Assembly (NCBI RefSeq): GCF_910592395.1
Contig: NC_088317.1
Location: 8,244,001-8,308,000 of the forward strand
Direction of reading: 5' to 3'
Source of the DNA: Lineus longissimus
Taxonomy: Eukaryota; Nemertea; Pilidiophora; Heteronemertea; Lineidae
Length of the DNA: 64,000 nucleotides
Below are positions 1 to 9,903 of the stretch, one piece after another (position 1 is the first letter of the stretch; every line of letters begins with the position of its first letter). The position numbers were made by a program, and so were the translations under genes. The notes under the pieces are model-generated. The model made no database searches. It saw only the letters and a program-made list of their open reading frames with translations, and had not been told where the DNA came from.

Positions 1-18
1 TTTTTGATCTAGCCAGGA

Positions 19-1026
19 TCAAACAACATGCCCCGCAGACACAATCGGGCCGATTGTGTGCATGCCATCTACGAGGGAAGAAACGTCTCGTAGGTAGAAA
101 CGAGAGAATGTGGAGTGATTACTCCAACATGCAGTGGAAACGACTTCTTGAAGAGCAACTCCTCGGTAGTTAGCCCAGGAGGTGGCTAGTGCTCTAACTT
201 CGTGCGCTGAGATGTTAGCTAGCGCACGAAGATCAGAGGAAGTCTTCAAGGTGTTGTAGGAAAGACGAATAGTCTCCACAATCCACCTTGAAATAGTGGC
301 GGCCGCTATCTCTCGTTTATTTCCCTCCTTATAGGACAAAAACAAACGCTCTCTCCCCTGGCAGATAACGGGAGGTTTTGTCCTATTTATGTAGAACTTT
401 AGGGCCCTGACGGGACATAAAGTTCTGTTAGGAAGATCATAAGAGATCGTTCCTGACAGAGAGGGAATAGTAACCGGGGGCCGAGAGGCGGCCGGTCCCT
501 GGTTCTTCGCCAGAAATCCTGGTATGAAAGCCAGGATAACCTCCCCTCCCTCTCTAAAAGCCAGCTTCTTAAAAGAAAGTGCATGGAGCTCTGATCTCCG
601 TTGGGCGGTAGCCAAGGCTACTAGAAAGACCGTTTTGAGTGTCAGATATTTCATGGATGAAATAGACATGGGTTCAAAAGGATGCCTCATGAGCACCTTA
701 AGGACAACAGAAAGGTCCCATTTAGGGGTGTTGTGAACCGGTCTAGGACGCTCTAATAACATTCCTCTGAAAAGAGGGGTTATTTGGTCCTCCCAACGAA
801 GATCCCAGGTGCTTAAAACACGGAGGGTAGAAGCGATGGCGGACTTGTACCCTTTTATAGCCGTGACAGCTAGTTGTCTTTCCGTGAATAATTCAATAAG
901 GAAATCAACTAATCTGTATATAGAGGGAGATATCGGAATAACTCCGTTCTCCCTGCACCAGGAAGTGAAGGTAGACCACTTTCCTTGATATACATCAAGG
1001 GTAGACCCCCTTTGAGGTGCGGACAT
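19..1026 (-). CDS. DIRS tyrosine recombinase
   Basis: A 335-residue tyrosine recombinase that would integrate the element's circular DNA. The catalytic pattern is visible: Arg in 'AQRRSELHAL' (about residue 139), the H-x-x-R box in 'SAHEVRALA' (about 270) and the Tyr nucleophile in 'FSRFYLRDV' (about 308). The N-terminal part (about 1-110) looks like the SAM-like core-binding domain. I chose the ATG at 1026 because it gives normal family length; the frame stays open upstream to 2937, but there it lies over the reverse transcriptase and shows no recombinase-like sequence. It overlaps the end of the RT frame by 118 bp in a different frame, as in other DIRS1-type elements, implying shared-transcript translation. 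It is followed only by 18 bp before the window edge. Confidence 0.88.
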   Translation of the reverse strand: MSAPQRGSTLDVYQGKWSTFTSWCRENGVIPISPSIYRLVDFLIELFTERQLAVTAIKGYKSAIASTLRVLSTWDLRWEDQITPLFRGMLLERPRPVHNTPKWDLSVVLKVLMRHPFEPMSISSMKYLTLKTVFLVALATAQRRSELHALSFKKLAFREGGEVILAFIPGFLAKNQGPAASRPPVTIPSLSGTISYDLPNRTLCPVRALKFYINRTKPPVICQGRERLFLSYKEGNKREIAAATISRWIVETIRLSYNTLKTSSDLRALANISAHEVRALATSWANYRGVALQEVVSTACWSNHSTFSRFYLRDVSSLVDGMHTIGPIVSAGHVV

Positions 1027-4000
1027 GCGCTTGACAGCGATGTCCGAAAAGCCTCTCTGGTGGAGATGCAACTGGATAAGTTCCAGGCGTGAAACTTGAA
1101 AAATCCAGGGTTCTGGTGGTAGCATCTCCCCAGGGGGTGCCACAGGAGGTGCTTCCAAGTAGGAAGACTCCTGGTGTGGTCTATCAGGAGCTCCAGCAAG
1201 GCTGGGAACCAGGCCTGATTTGGCCAGCAAGGTGCGATGAGAGTTATTCTCACCGGGTGGCTGGTCAAGATCTTGTTCAGGACTGGTTGGATAAGAGGGA
1301 GGGGTGGAAACGCATATGCGTTCAGCCCGACCCAAGAGGCTGTAAGGCTGTCGACTTCCAGGGCCTCTTCGTCCGGAAGTGGAGAGTAATAGATGGGAAG
1401 GCGATTGTTCAGCCTGGTGGCGAACAGATCTACCTTCGGAGATTGCCAAAGGCGACAAAGGTCGTCTACAATCTCCTGATGGAGTGTCCACTCTGTCTGA
1501 ACTAGCTTGTTCTGACGGGACAGGGCGTCGGCAAGGGGGTTGCGATTGCCCGGTATGTGTCTGGCACATATCGATACTCCAAGGTCGGCACAAAGATGGT
1601 AAAGCTCCCAAGTTAGCTGGCAAAGAATGCCGGACTTTGTGCCTCCCTGTCTCCTGACATATGCTACTACTGTAGAATTGTCGGAGAACAGGGTTACTCT
1701 CCGATTCTTCAGGCGAAGGGAAAGAGCCCTCACGGCAAGAAGGACAGCCTTCATTTCCAATATATTTATTGGAAGAATGGTCTCCTCCCTTGTCCATAGA
1801 CCCCTTATGGACATGTCCCCGTTGTTCAGATGTGCTCCCCACCCTAGTAGGGAAGCATCTGTGAACAGGGACACTTCTGGGGGCGGTGGAGCAAGATCTA
1901 CACCGCTTTGGAGATGAGTCTCCGACTCCCAGAAGTTCCAGACGTTCTTGAGTAGGTATTGAGGTATCAATACCAACTTGTCTAATGGGTCCCTGTGGGG
2001 TTTCCATAGAGACATTAGAAACATCTGGATGGGACGCATATATAGACGGCCAAGGGGGATTTGGTCTGCTGCCGAATTCAGAAGTCCCAAAAGGCTCAAG
2101 CATCGCCTTGCGGGAGCTTGAGTCCTTCCTCTGAATTCTGCGACGAGATGAAGAATTTTCTTTATCCTGTCTAGGGGGGGGGGGGGCAGCATTTTCCCTA
2201 TGGCCGTAAGGAACCGAACTCCAACGTAAACGAAGTCTTGGGATGGTATGAATTCTGACTTTGTTTCGTTGATAATCCAACCTGCGGAAACTACTTTTTG
2301 CTTTAGAACCTGAAGTTGTTGCAGTAGTAGTTCCCGCGATTTGCAACGGAGTAGCCAATCGTCTAGGTAGTGATGGAGCTTGAACCCCATCACGTGAAAG
2401 GGAGCGACGAAGGCTGTGACTATCATCGTAAAAATTAGGGGTGCCGATGCCAGACCAAACGGCAGGGCCCTGAATTGATACGTCTTTCCTTCGTAATGGA
2501 ATCGAAGGAAGTGTTGATAGTCTGGATGGATCGGTACATGTAAGTACGCATCCGTTAAATCCATTGATACCGCCCAATCGTTGGGCTGTATCGCCGTTGC
2601 TATATACCTGGTGGTTTCCATCTTGAAATGAGGAACATTCAAGAAGGTGTTTAACCTGGAAAGGTCTATGATCAGCCTCCATGTCCCTGCTTTCTTGGGA
2701 ACCAAGAAAACGTGGCTGTAAAAGCCGGGGGAGCATGGATCTTGAAGGACCTGGATAGCTTGCTTCTCCAGTATTGTCGCGACCTCTGCTTGGAGGGCAG
2801 AGGCCTTGACTGGGTCCTTCGGTGGCTGAACTGGGGTTGGATATATGGTAGTCGGGGGGGTACGGTTGAAATCTAGTTTCACTCCGTACCTCAACATGTT
2901 TGGGACTGGGGACCCCTTTGGGCACCAATCGTCCCAAATGTCTGCAAATTTTTGCAGACGGCCCCCGACTATCGGAGTCGGCTCCTTTTTGCGTCCGGGA
3001 GGAGAAAGGAGGGGGGAGTCACCTCTTCCGGCCAGCACCCCTTGGGCAAAAGGAGTGCTTAGTCGGACCGGATCCACCCTGGTTAGAGGAAGTATTTTCC
3101 TCTTTCCAGTCCGGCGACCCTCCGCTTCCCGTCGGAAGGATCCAGCAGGAGCAGGCTGACTAGGCGGGGTAGGCCTAGGCAGGACCTGCCTGGCGTACGG
3201 GATTGAACCCGATGCCTGCTGGGGCCTCTCTATCTTTCTAGCGTTAGGTAGAGAGGTCTTGGCCCTCTGTGTCGCAGTGGGGGCATATAATTTGTCCCAA
3301 TCTTTCTGTGCTTGAGCCGCCTCTTGTACATAATCTTCGAACAGGAAAGAACCGTCCATAGGAGCGGTTCTTAAGGCCCCTTCCAGCTGGAGGGATCTGA
3401 TGACATTGAGAGAGCCCAGTGCGGCGTCTCTACGGAGTAGGACGCTATTTGCTGCGGTCTTGGCGGACAGAGCAATAGCGTGCCTAATCGAATGTGACAA
3501 GGATGTCACAAGCGATTTTGTGTCATCAGATAGTGACTCATTATCTTTTAGGGATCTGGCTAGGGCCAGGTTAGTGTGCTCTGCGTAGGAGAGCACCGCT
3601 AACGTGTTTTTGGCCAGACCCTCTTGTGCTCTAAGGTCTCGGTAAGCCGAGGAGGAGGTCACCCTAGGCACGAGTTGGTCCAGCTGTACATCGTCCTTTA
3701 ATATGGAAGTCGATGCTGCAGCTGGACAGCCGGCCGAGCTGACTCGATAATAATCAGCGCGGTACTGCCTAACGGGAGGAAGTTGTGCCGTGAACAACCT
3801 CCCCGGTTTACACCAAGCTTCCGGTCCGACTGCCGGAAGGACAGGGATGGAAGTACGTTGGTGGGCGCCTTGTGAGTCTCTGATTGTATGCTCCAAAAGT
3901 TCAGAGACTGCTACCACCGACGGGGAGGGAGGAAGGAATTCAAGTGCCCGAGTGGAGCCTTGAGAAACCTGTGGATTGGGATCCACTTCCTGTCCCCAGA

Positions 4001-5333
4001 GTGAAAAGGTCGGTGTTGACAAGGCTGGCAGTTCCGGCGGGGTAGGGCACAGATCCTGCGGGAGGTACGCTCTGATCAAGGATCTGAGTGTCCTCATATC
4101 CGACAAGATACTGGCCTCCTCTGGTGACAGCTCCTCCTGATTGGGGGAGCGGTAGCCTGGCTGAGAACTCTCGTTCTCAGAAAATTCCTCTAAAATAGAG
4201 GAGTCGGATGGTGGGTATCCGATGGGACCAGGCGCACCAGAGGAACCGGAACCCTGCTCCAGATGACTGAGTCTATCAGTAAGACCTGCTACCATCTGGA
4301 TGAGCTGGGACAGTTGCTGTCCCGACGCGGGTTCCGGACCCGACGTGCGGCTTCTCTCAACGACGGGCGGTTGAGGCGAGGGTGAGCGCATAAGCGAACC
4401 CTGGAAGCCGTATGTACGGGCGAATGGGTCTTCCGGAAGCGGAAGATGCCCATATTCTGAACCAGAGTTCAGATGTCCTCTCTGCGTAGCTCGTTCCATG
4501 GGAACGACGCCTCTGCTACGAGGAGGGGGTGGCACTTCCGGTTGGTTCCACCCAAGAGGTTGGCCAACGTAGGAAGGTGCCTGCATTTCCGGTAGGACGA
4601 AGTCCGAAACCGGAAATGCCCGTAACTCCTTCGCCGGTATGGAGCTACTGGAAGCCCTTTTAGAAGGAGGTACGGAGGGCGGAAACGCTGTTACCGAAGA
4701 CGCATGGCGTTTCGGAGGTGGCGTTATAAGGTCCGGCCCTACTCTACTGTGTCCGTGAGGACTGGGGTTATTTCGCAGTAAAGACTGAGAAAAACCCCCA
4801 GTAGAGTTTTCGGTTACTGAAAAACGGGAGCCCGCGTCAGTAACCGGAACTGCAATCGGCGGACCGGAAGCAGGGTGCTCCCGCGGGTACAAAGGGCTTG
4901 TACTCGGGGGAGCGGACGACAGAGGAACCGGAAGGTTCCCTGAGGTCCGGGGTATATTAAACCCTTGGAGACTTATTGGATGTAAGTCTCCCTTGGGACC
5001 ACAGACATTAATAATGTCAGATCCCGCATCCTTCGCAGCCGCGGCCGGAACCGGAACTCGGCTGACGGAAGGGGTGGTGGCGGGAGGTTTGCTAGACCTC
5101 CGGGTTATATGCCCGGAAACGGAACCGGAAGAGGGTTTAGGCGTCTTCGCGGCCCGTTTCCCGCCACCAGACGCATTCCTTTGTGGTGAGACAATGGATG
5201 CCGTCGGAGGGGTACGCCATATAAAAAATGGTACCAATGACAATAAAAACACTGGGAACCCCAAGTAGGCCAGAAAGGACGCAATAATTAATGGAAAGGA
5301 AAACATGCCTAGTTGAATTAAACACTTTTGCAA
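909..5333 (-). CDS. DIRS gag-like / reverse transcriptase / RNase H polyprotein
   Basis: A 1474-residue frame without interruption. The first 700 residues are low-complexity and Pro/Ser-rich with a gag-like region around residues 480-640. Reverse transcriptase runs about 830-1050, with 'GTWRLIIDLSRLN', 'AVSMDLTDAYLHV' and the catalytic 'HHYLDDWLL' near 989. RNase H follows at about 1155-1290 with 'VSLFTDASLLGWGAH', 'LFSDNSTVV' and 'HIPGNRNPLADALSR'. The remaining tail ('SPKVDLFATRLNNRLPIYYS' region) matches the degenerate DAM-methyltransferase-like segment of DIRS1 elements. The first Met (5333) is followed by a 30-residue hydrophobic stretch, odd for a gag; a later start cannot be excluded. 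A homopolymer of about 13 G at 2170-2182 falls in the RT/RNase H spacer (Pro run) and is a possible slippage site. Confidence 0.88.
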   Translation of the reverse strand: MQKCLIQLGMFSFPLIIASFLAYLGFPVFLLSLVPFFIWRTPPTASIVSPQRNASGGGKRAAKTPKPSSGSVSGHITRRSSKPPATTPSVSRVPVPAAAAKDAGSDIINVCGPKGDLHPISLQGFNIPRTSGNLPVPLSSAPPSTSPLYPREHPASGPPIAVPVTDAGSRFSVTENSTGGFSQSLLRNNPSPHGHSRVGPDLITPPPKRHASSVTAFPPSVPPSKRASSSSIPAKELRAFPVSDFVLPEMQAPSYVGQPLGWNQPEVPPPPRSRGVVPMERATQRGHLNSGSEYGHLPLPEDPFARTYGFQGSLMRSPSPQPPVVERSRTSGPEPASGQQLSQLIQMVAGLTDRLSHLEQGSGSSGAPGPIGYPPSDSSILEEFSENESSQPGYRSPNQEELSPEEASILSDMRTLRSLIRAYLPQDLCPTPPELPALSTPTFSLWGQEVDPNPQVSQGSTRALEFLPPSPSVVAVSELLEHTIRDSQGAHQRTSIPVLPAVGPEAWCKPGRLFTAQLPPVRQYRADYYRVSSAGCPAAASTSILKDDVQLDQLVPRVTSSSAYRDLRAQEGLAKNTLAVLSYAEHTNLALARSLKDNESLSDDTKSLVTSLSHSIRHAIALSAKTAANSVLLRRDAALGSLNVIRSLQLEGALRTAPMDGSFLFEDYVQEAAQAQKDWDKLYAPTATQRAKTSLPNARKIERPQQASGSIPYARQVLPRPTPPSQPAPAGSFRREAEGRRTGKRKILPLTRVDPVRLSTPFAQGVLAGRGDSPLLSPPGRKKEPTPIVGGRLQKFADIWDDWCPKGSPVPNMLRYGVKLDFNRTPPTTIYPTPVQPPKDPVKASALQAEVATILEKQAIQVLQDPCSPGFYSHVFLVPKKAGTWRLIIDLSRLNTFLNVPHFKMETTRYIATAIQPNDWAVSMDLTDAYLHVPIHPDYQHFLRFHYEGKTYQFRALPFGLASAPLIFTMIVTAFVAPFHVMGFKLHHYLDDWLLRCKSRELLLQQLQVLKQKVVSAGWIINETKSEFIPSQDFVYVGVRFLTAIGKMLPPPPLDRIKKILHLVAEFRGRTQAPARRCLSLLGLLNSAADQIPLGRLYMRPIQMFLMSLWKPHRDPLDKLVLIPQYLLKNVWNFWESETHLQSGVDLAPPPPEVSLFTDASLLGWGAHLNNGDMSIRGLWTREETILPINILEMKAVLLAVRALSLRLKNRRVTLFSDNSTVVAYVRRQGGTKSGILCQLTWELYHLCADLGVSICARHIPGNRNPLADALSRQNKLVQTEWTLHQEIVDDLCRLWQSPKVDLFATRLNNRLPIYYSPLPDEEALEVDSLTASWVGLNAYAFPPLPLIQPVLNKILTSHPVRITLIAPCWPNQAWFPALLELLIDHTRSLPTWKHLLWHPLGRCYHQNPGFFKFHAWNLSSCISTREAFRTSLSSACPHLKGGLPLMYIKESGLPSLPGAGRTELFRYLPLYTD

Positions 5334-5847
5334 TGGATCTGAGTCTTGTTCATTACAATAGAGCGGAGAATAGCCTACTTAACTCTACCCTACCAAGATC
5401 AAAATAATGGAGCCGGGTCGACTAAGCTAGCTAAGAAAATGTCTATAATTAAATAGACTGGGCAATACTAATGCCAAGATTAGTTTGGCGGTCTACTCCG
5501 TAGGTGAATGAACCCAAAAATCGTCTAGACTTGGCTGGTTGAATTTGGTTTTAAATCGAATTCACGGCAGCTTTGAAAAAACGATGTGCTTCGTAGAAGC
5601 ACAAGAGTAAAGACTGAATATGGCGGCATGAGATCGGCGCGATTTCGCGGGATCGGTCAGGGCGCTGCCTGGCGGCCGAGCTGTTAACTCAGTTCTCCCT
5701 TTAGAAAATTAAAGGGATACTCTTTTGTTTGAGCCCAAATGGAGTAACATGCAAAAGTGTTCCATAGGTAAGTTTGAATGACACAAAATGGCTCTGTTTG
5801 ACCAGCTATGAAAAAATAGTTGTCACGCTCAATTGCAAGTTTCCAAC
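5334..5847. other. DIRS 5' leader and flank, no gene seen
   Basis: Upstream (on the minus strand) of the DIRS polyprotein. It contains a GC-rich stretch near 5630-5690 and a palindromic 'ctttagaaaattaaag' at about 5699-5714. The element's 5' terminal repeat should be here, but its partner lies outside the window, so it cannot be delimited. Confidence 0.4.
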
Positions 5848-6225
5848 TTACGCGCTTTCCAACTTACGCGCTTCATGTGCTTCACGTGCCTCACGCTCCT
5901 GCTTCTCACGCTCAAACTCTCACTGTATTTACAACTTTTTCAGTTCCAACCCTGGATCAGACTCACGCTCAGCAGATGCACCTTTAGGCGTAGATGATGT
6001 GAGGCCTTTCCCCATTAGACTTTTAGGAGTGGCCTGCACCTCACCAAGCCAAGTTTCATGCATCTGTTTCTTCTTCTCCTCAGCCATTTCTGATTTCATA
6101 GCTTCATCATTCTTCAAGAGGTCTATGATTTGTGATTTAATCAACCCACCATAGTCTAGATCATGCTCTTCACACAACTTACGCAAATCACTCACAACAA
6201 GCTTCTCAAAGTTTGGGGGCAGCAT
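5848..6225 (-). pseudogene. LTR-retrotransposon gag N-terminal fragment with SAP-like helix pair
   Basis: From the ATG at 6225 the frame begins 'MLPPNFEKLVVSDLRKLCEE' and contains a SAP-like helix-extended-loop-helix segment ('SDLRKLCEEHDLDYGGL', then 'KSQIIDLLK'), followed by a charged coiled-coil rich in Glu and Arg ('EFEREKQEREAREAHEAR'). This arrangement is typical of the N-terminus of gag in a group of invertebrate Gypsy elements. Two stop codons near 5930-5940 and one at 5848 break it, and the rest of gag and pol is missing. A 15-bp direct duplication ('ttccaacttacgcgc') lies at 5841-5872. The hydrophobic residues before 6225 in the same frame look like leader read-through. The gene sits about 210 bp downstream of a primer-binding site, as expected for gag. 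It does not resemble the gag of the neighbouring Gypsy element, so it belongs to a different family. Confidence 0.6.
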
Positions 6226-6432
6226 GGTGATGCACTGCGCAAGCACACTCACAAGCAAAAACACCAGTACAAGCATGAAATGTCAATCAGTGTCAATCAA
6301 ACAAAGTAGAGAACAATGTCAAAACTACTGTACAGCAAAATATTGCCCAGCACCTAAAATAAGAAGAAGGATAGATGAAAACCCTTGGGGTGACGCGTTC
6401 TCGTCAGTTTTCTTTCGTCTTTACAGAGAGGT

Positions 6433-6450
6433 ACCCCACTTCTGGTACCA
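6433..6450 (-). other. LTR-retrotransposon primer-binding site
   Basis: On the minus strand this reads TGGTACCAGAAGTGGGGT. It begins with TGG, complementary to the CCA end of a tRNA, and resembles the initiator-Met type primer site (TGGTATCAGAGC). It lies directly after a CACA-type LTR end and ahead of the gag fragment, so its position is right. A perfect 12-bp inverted repeat (6421-6432 and 6481-6492) flanks it. Confidence 0.55.
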
Positions 6451-7299
6451 ATGTGACAGAGCGGCTGCTCGACACTGGACACCTCTCTGTAAAAACAGCT
6501 AACTCCTAAATGAAACACAAAAATTTATTATAAGACAAAAATTGTTTACAATATTCACAGCTGCTGAAACTAAGGAAAGATTAGCATGTGAGATTTCAAA
6601 TGTTCAGTTCAGGGGTATATCATGCCACAGGGGAAGTAGGATTCACTGTTCAGTGTTCACGGCAACTGAGGAAATAAAACGTCCAGTTCAAACGGAATCC
6701 ATGAATGACGTCCGAATCCAAATAAGGGCCCAGATATGGCAACACGGAGGGTAAATTGGGAGGCAATTTATGAATACGGATTCATCCGTTCCAAGTGGAA
6801 TACGGAATGTAGACGTTCCGATTCCAACACGTGTGTAACCCGAGTTACAGCTGCAGCGACTCCATACGTTCAACGAATTGCGGCACCAACGCCAGGATGA
6901 TCACTCGATCATGTCTTCCGACTGTAAAATCCGGATTTCAACGAAGTATCCCCCGAAAAGGGATTCTGGAGCTCCAGGTTATTTGACAAGGAAGCACAAC
7001 TCAACTGCCTTCCTTGGAGTCTCTCACAGTACTCCAAATACAGTCTACACTTCAACCATGCCTCACAATAAGGCCTAAGCCTTTGCCTCAATTACCAAAC
7101 CCTCCAGTTGTCTAGTCATTGCAAAGTCATTGTCCAATCTCCAATTGTCAAGCATTTCCACAACTCTCCAATTGTCCAGTCTTTCTACTTGAGTCCATGT
7201 TACACAACACTATCTAATAATGAACTTGAATGACTTAGGACATATTAAAATGATTACCACACTTCTTATGTAATTGGGTCACAACAAACTTAAGTGCTT
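6451..7299 (-). repeat. Probable LTR and untranslated sequence
   Basis: No coding sequence is visible. Position relative to the primer-binding site at 6433-6450 makes the left part a 5' LTR of the gag-fragment element, ending in CACA on the minus strand. A possible LTR start (TGTGTAACA on the minus strand) lies near 7208, giving about 750 bp. No second copy exists in the window, so this is inference. The right part (about 7210-7299) may be 3' untranslated sequence of the Gypsy element that follows. Confidence 0.3.
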
Positions 7300-8672
7300 T
7301 TAAAATAAAGAAACATGGGATTCATCACAATCATTCAGTGAAGAGGTTAAGGCCTGCACCCAACCAACTGGCGTCAACTCTTTCCGGTCAGCGGTGCCCA
7401 TGAGAACATCGACGGGCAAGAAGATCTCCCTGCCAAGCATCAACAGGTTCCGTGTGAAGCCCGTCTGTTTGTGTACTGTTGCGTGCAGCGCCATCGTCAG
7501 GAGTGAAAGGTTCTCATCCCAGCTGCGAACATTCCCTTCAACGAAGCACCGAACCATCTGGAGGATCACCCAATTATAAACCTCCACCTGGCCATTACTG
7601 GAAGGATGGTATGGCGTTGTTCGTGTCTTTGTTATCTCCAACAGGTTACATACAGCGCGGAACAACTTCCCCTCGAACTGGCCTCCCTGGTCGGAATGAA
7701 TATTCAAAGGGCAGCCAAATGTAGGTGAACGAACGCGCGTTCCACCAACTTGGCTGTCTGCTCCGGGAGAGCCACACACTCTAGCCACTTAGTGAATTAA
7801 TCAATGATGCTTAACACATAGACATTGCCATGGTCACTCGGCGTGAACGGACCCATCAAGTCGATATGTACTCGATCCAACGGAAACCCAGCTACATAAG
7901 AGACGAGGTGTGCCCTCCCTTTTCGGGACTTCTTATTCAGAGCGCATTTCTCGCACGACTTGACATAGATCTCAATTTCTGCCCTCATCTGCGGCCAAAA
8001 GAAGAACCCTTTTACCCGGGCCAATGTCTTGTCTTCCCCTAAGTGCCCGGCCGTCTTCCCGTCATGAGCGTATTGGATAACCTCGTCAAGGAGAGCTGCC
8101 GGCACTACAAACCAACTCTTTGAGGAAGCCCCTGACTCCAAGCGGTAGTAGAGCAGCTCCTCCTTAAAAGTAAGTTGCCTCCTACATAACCATAGCGCCT
8201 TGGTCTTCGGACTCTTGCTGAACAAAACTTGGGTGGTGGGGTCCTCACCAGCCTCCATCCACTCAATGACAGGGCAGATATCACTGTCTGCTCGTTGGTG
8301 GTCCCTCAGCACCTCTGAACTGTACGACACAACCCAGTTCGAACACGTGAAGTCCTGACACTCGTCCCCCTTTAGCGTAAGATCCCGATCAGAGGAGTCT
8401 CCCTCTATGGGACCTCCCTCAAATCTCACTTGCCGGACCGACAACCCTTTAGACGTTCCTGGCTTCAAGGCTAAGGGGATAACATCATCCACATCCTGAC
8501 AGAAATTTGACCACTGAGCATCTGCCCGGGTGCAGTATTTACACCCTCCACATGGAAGAGAGTCCAGAGAAGATCCGGCACGATAGCAATCGCAGTTAGG
8601 CAAAGAGTCTGGTAGCCGGGATAACGCGACAGCATTCGAGTGTTTGAGAGCAGAGCGGTGCTGAATCTCCAT
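7300..8672 (-). pseudogene. Gypsy integrase (broken)
   Basis: Integrase domain of the pol polyprotein, in two frames. The upstream piece (7797-8672) carries the HHCC zinc-binding region ('HDGKTAGHLG' ... 'CEKCAL') and the first catalytic Asp in 'DRVHIDLMGPF'. A stop codon after 'YVLSIID' and a frameshift near 7780 separate it from the second piece (7300-7788), which has the second Asp in 'IHSDQGGQF' and the Glu in 'SNGQVE'. The DDE triad is therefore complete but spread over broken frames. The C-terminal DNA-binding or chromodomain region is not seen; the frame ends at 7300. At its 5' end another frameshift near 8673 separates it from RNase H. Confidence 0.85.
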
Positions 8673-8673
8673 G

Positions 8674-9903
8674 TCATATAAAAAACAGCTCCTCCTGCCA
8701 CCTCGCTATTTGTCCTCCCACCTGTTTAAAGCGCATTAGCCAGGCCAACGAAGCGTGGTCCGTCCTCACTGTGAAGGTCTTACCCAGCAGGAAGTGTCGG
8801 AATTGTCTGGTAAACTTGATAATTGCCAGCTGCTCTTTTCTAGTGGTGCAGTAGTTCCGGTGTGCCGGCAGGAGCGTGTTGCTGGCGTAAGCCACCGTTC
8901 GCTCTACCCCGTCCTGGACTTGGGACAACTCGGCACCAATTGTGAAGTTTGATGCGTCACAGTCCAAGACAAATCGACCCTCTGGCAACGGGTAGGCGAG
9001 ACAAAGGGGCGAGGAAACTAACTCCTTGAGCCGGTCGAACACTACTTGGTGGTTTTCTTCCCAGCAGATACCACCTCTTCGGTTCTTGCTAGCCGCATTC
9101 AAGTCATATAGGGGCTTTACCAAGCCAGCAAAGCCTTGGATATGCATTCGGTGGTAATTGACATATCCAAGGAAGCTCTCAAGCTCCTTGCGAGACTTAG
9201 GGGCTGGTCATCGTTTCACCACATCCACCCTATCCGGGCTGATCTGGACCCCTTTCTGCGACACCAACTTCCCAAGGAACTCGGTTTTTTCTTGGACCAG
9301 TACACATTTGCTCGGTTTCAGCTTCAGGTTGTGGGCGCGGAAGCGCTCCAGAACTTCCCTTAGATTAGACAGGTGTTCCGCAAACGTGGACCCCAACACT
9401 ATCACATCATCTAGGTAAGCGAGCACGGTCTTCCATGTAAGACCCCGCAAGACAAGCTCCATGGCCCTCTGAAAGGTTGCCGGCGCGTTGCACAATCCGA
9501 AAGGCATTCGGATATGTTCGAATGACCCAAACTTTGTAGTAAAACAGGTTTTGGGACGGTCTGACTCCTTGACCTTGATATTATAATAGCCAGAGGCCAA
9601 GTCTAGAGAACTGAAGTACACACTACCTGCTAGTGTCTCCAAACACATCTCTGCTGATGGAATTCTGAAGGAATCCTCAACCGTGACCATGTTCAAGGTC
9701 CGGTAATCTAAGCAATACCTCACCGACCCATCCTTCTTCCGAATCAAAACCGGGGCAGCTGCCCAAGGGGAGTTCGCGCGCTGAATGATATCAGCCTTTA
9801 GTAACTTCCGCAGATGAACCTCTTCCTCAGTCTGGAAACTCAGGGGGGTCTTCCGGAACTTCATGCTGATGGGAGACGAATCCCCTGTGTTGATTGAATG
9901 CAA
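8674..9903 (-). pseudogene. Gypsy reverse transcriptase and RNase H (one stop)
   Basis: Copies the element RNA to DNA and removes the RNA strand. Reverse transcriptase motifs: 'KDGSVRYCLDYRTLN', 'FSSLDLASGYYNI', 'MPFGLCNAPATFQRAM' and catalytic 'LAYLDDVIVLG'. RNase H of the Ty3/Gypsy type follows with 'FVLDCDASNFTIGAE', 'TTRKEQLAIIKF' and 'VRTDHASLAWL'. The two parts are in one frame, interrupted only by a TGA at 9208 (where Trp would be expected) between thumb and RNase H. It is also in frame with the protease upstream, separated by a TAG at 9904. So the pol frame from 11019 to 8674 has just two nonsense codons. Confidence 0.9.

Larger units (their letters stand above)
1..5750 (-). mobile_element. 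DIRS1-like tyrosine-recombinase retrotransposon (partial)
   Basis: Two overlapping minus-strand frames give the DIRS1 order: gag-like region, reverse transcriptase, RNase H and a methyltransferase-like tail in one frame, then a tyrosine recombinase in another frame overlapping its end. DIRS elements integrate with the recombinase rather than a DDE integrase and have split or inverted termini instead of LTRs. The 3' end of the element lies left of the window, so the right inverted repeat and internal complementary region cannot be checked. The 5' limit near 5750 is an estimate. Both frames are open over their full length, suggesting a young insertion. Confidence 0.85.

Noticed and set aside
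1027-2937. Upstream extension of the tyrosine-recombinase frame to 972 residues
   Set aside because: It overlies reverse transcriptase and RNase H in another frame and shows only low-complexity Ser/Pro/Arg sequence, so it is a shadow frame.
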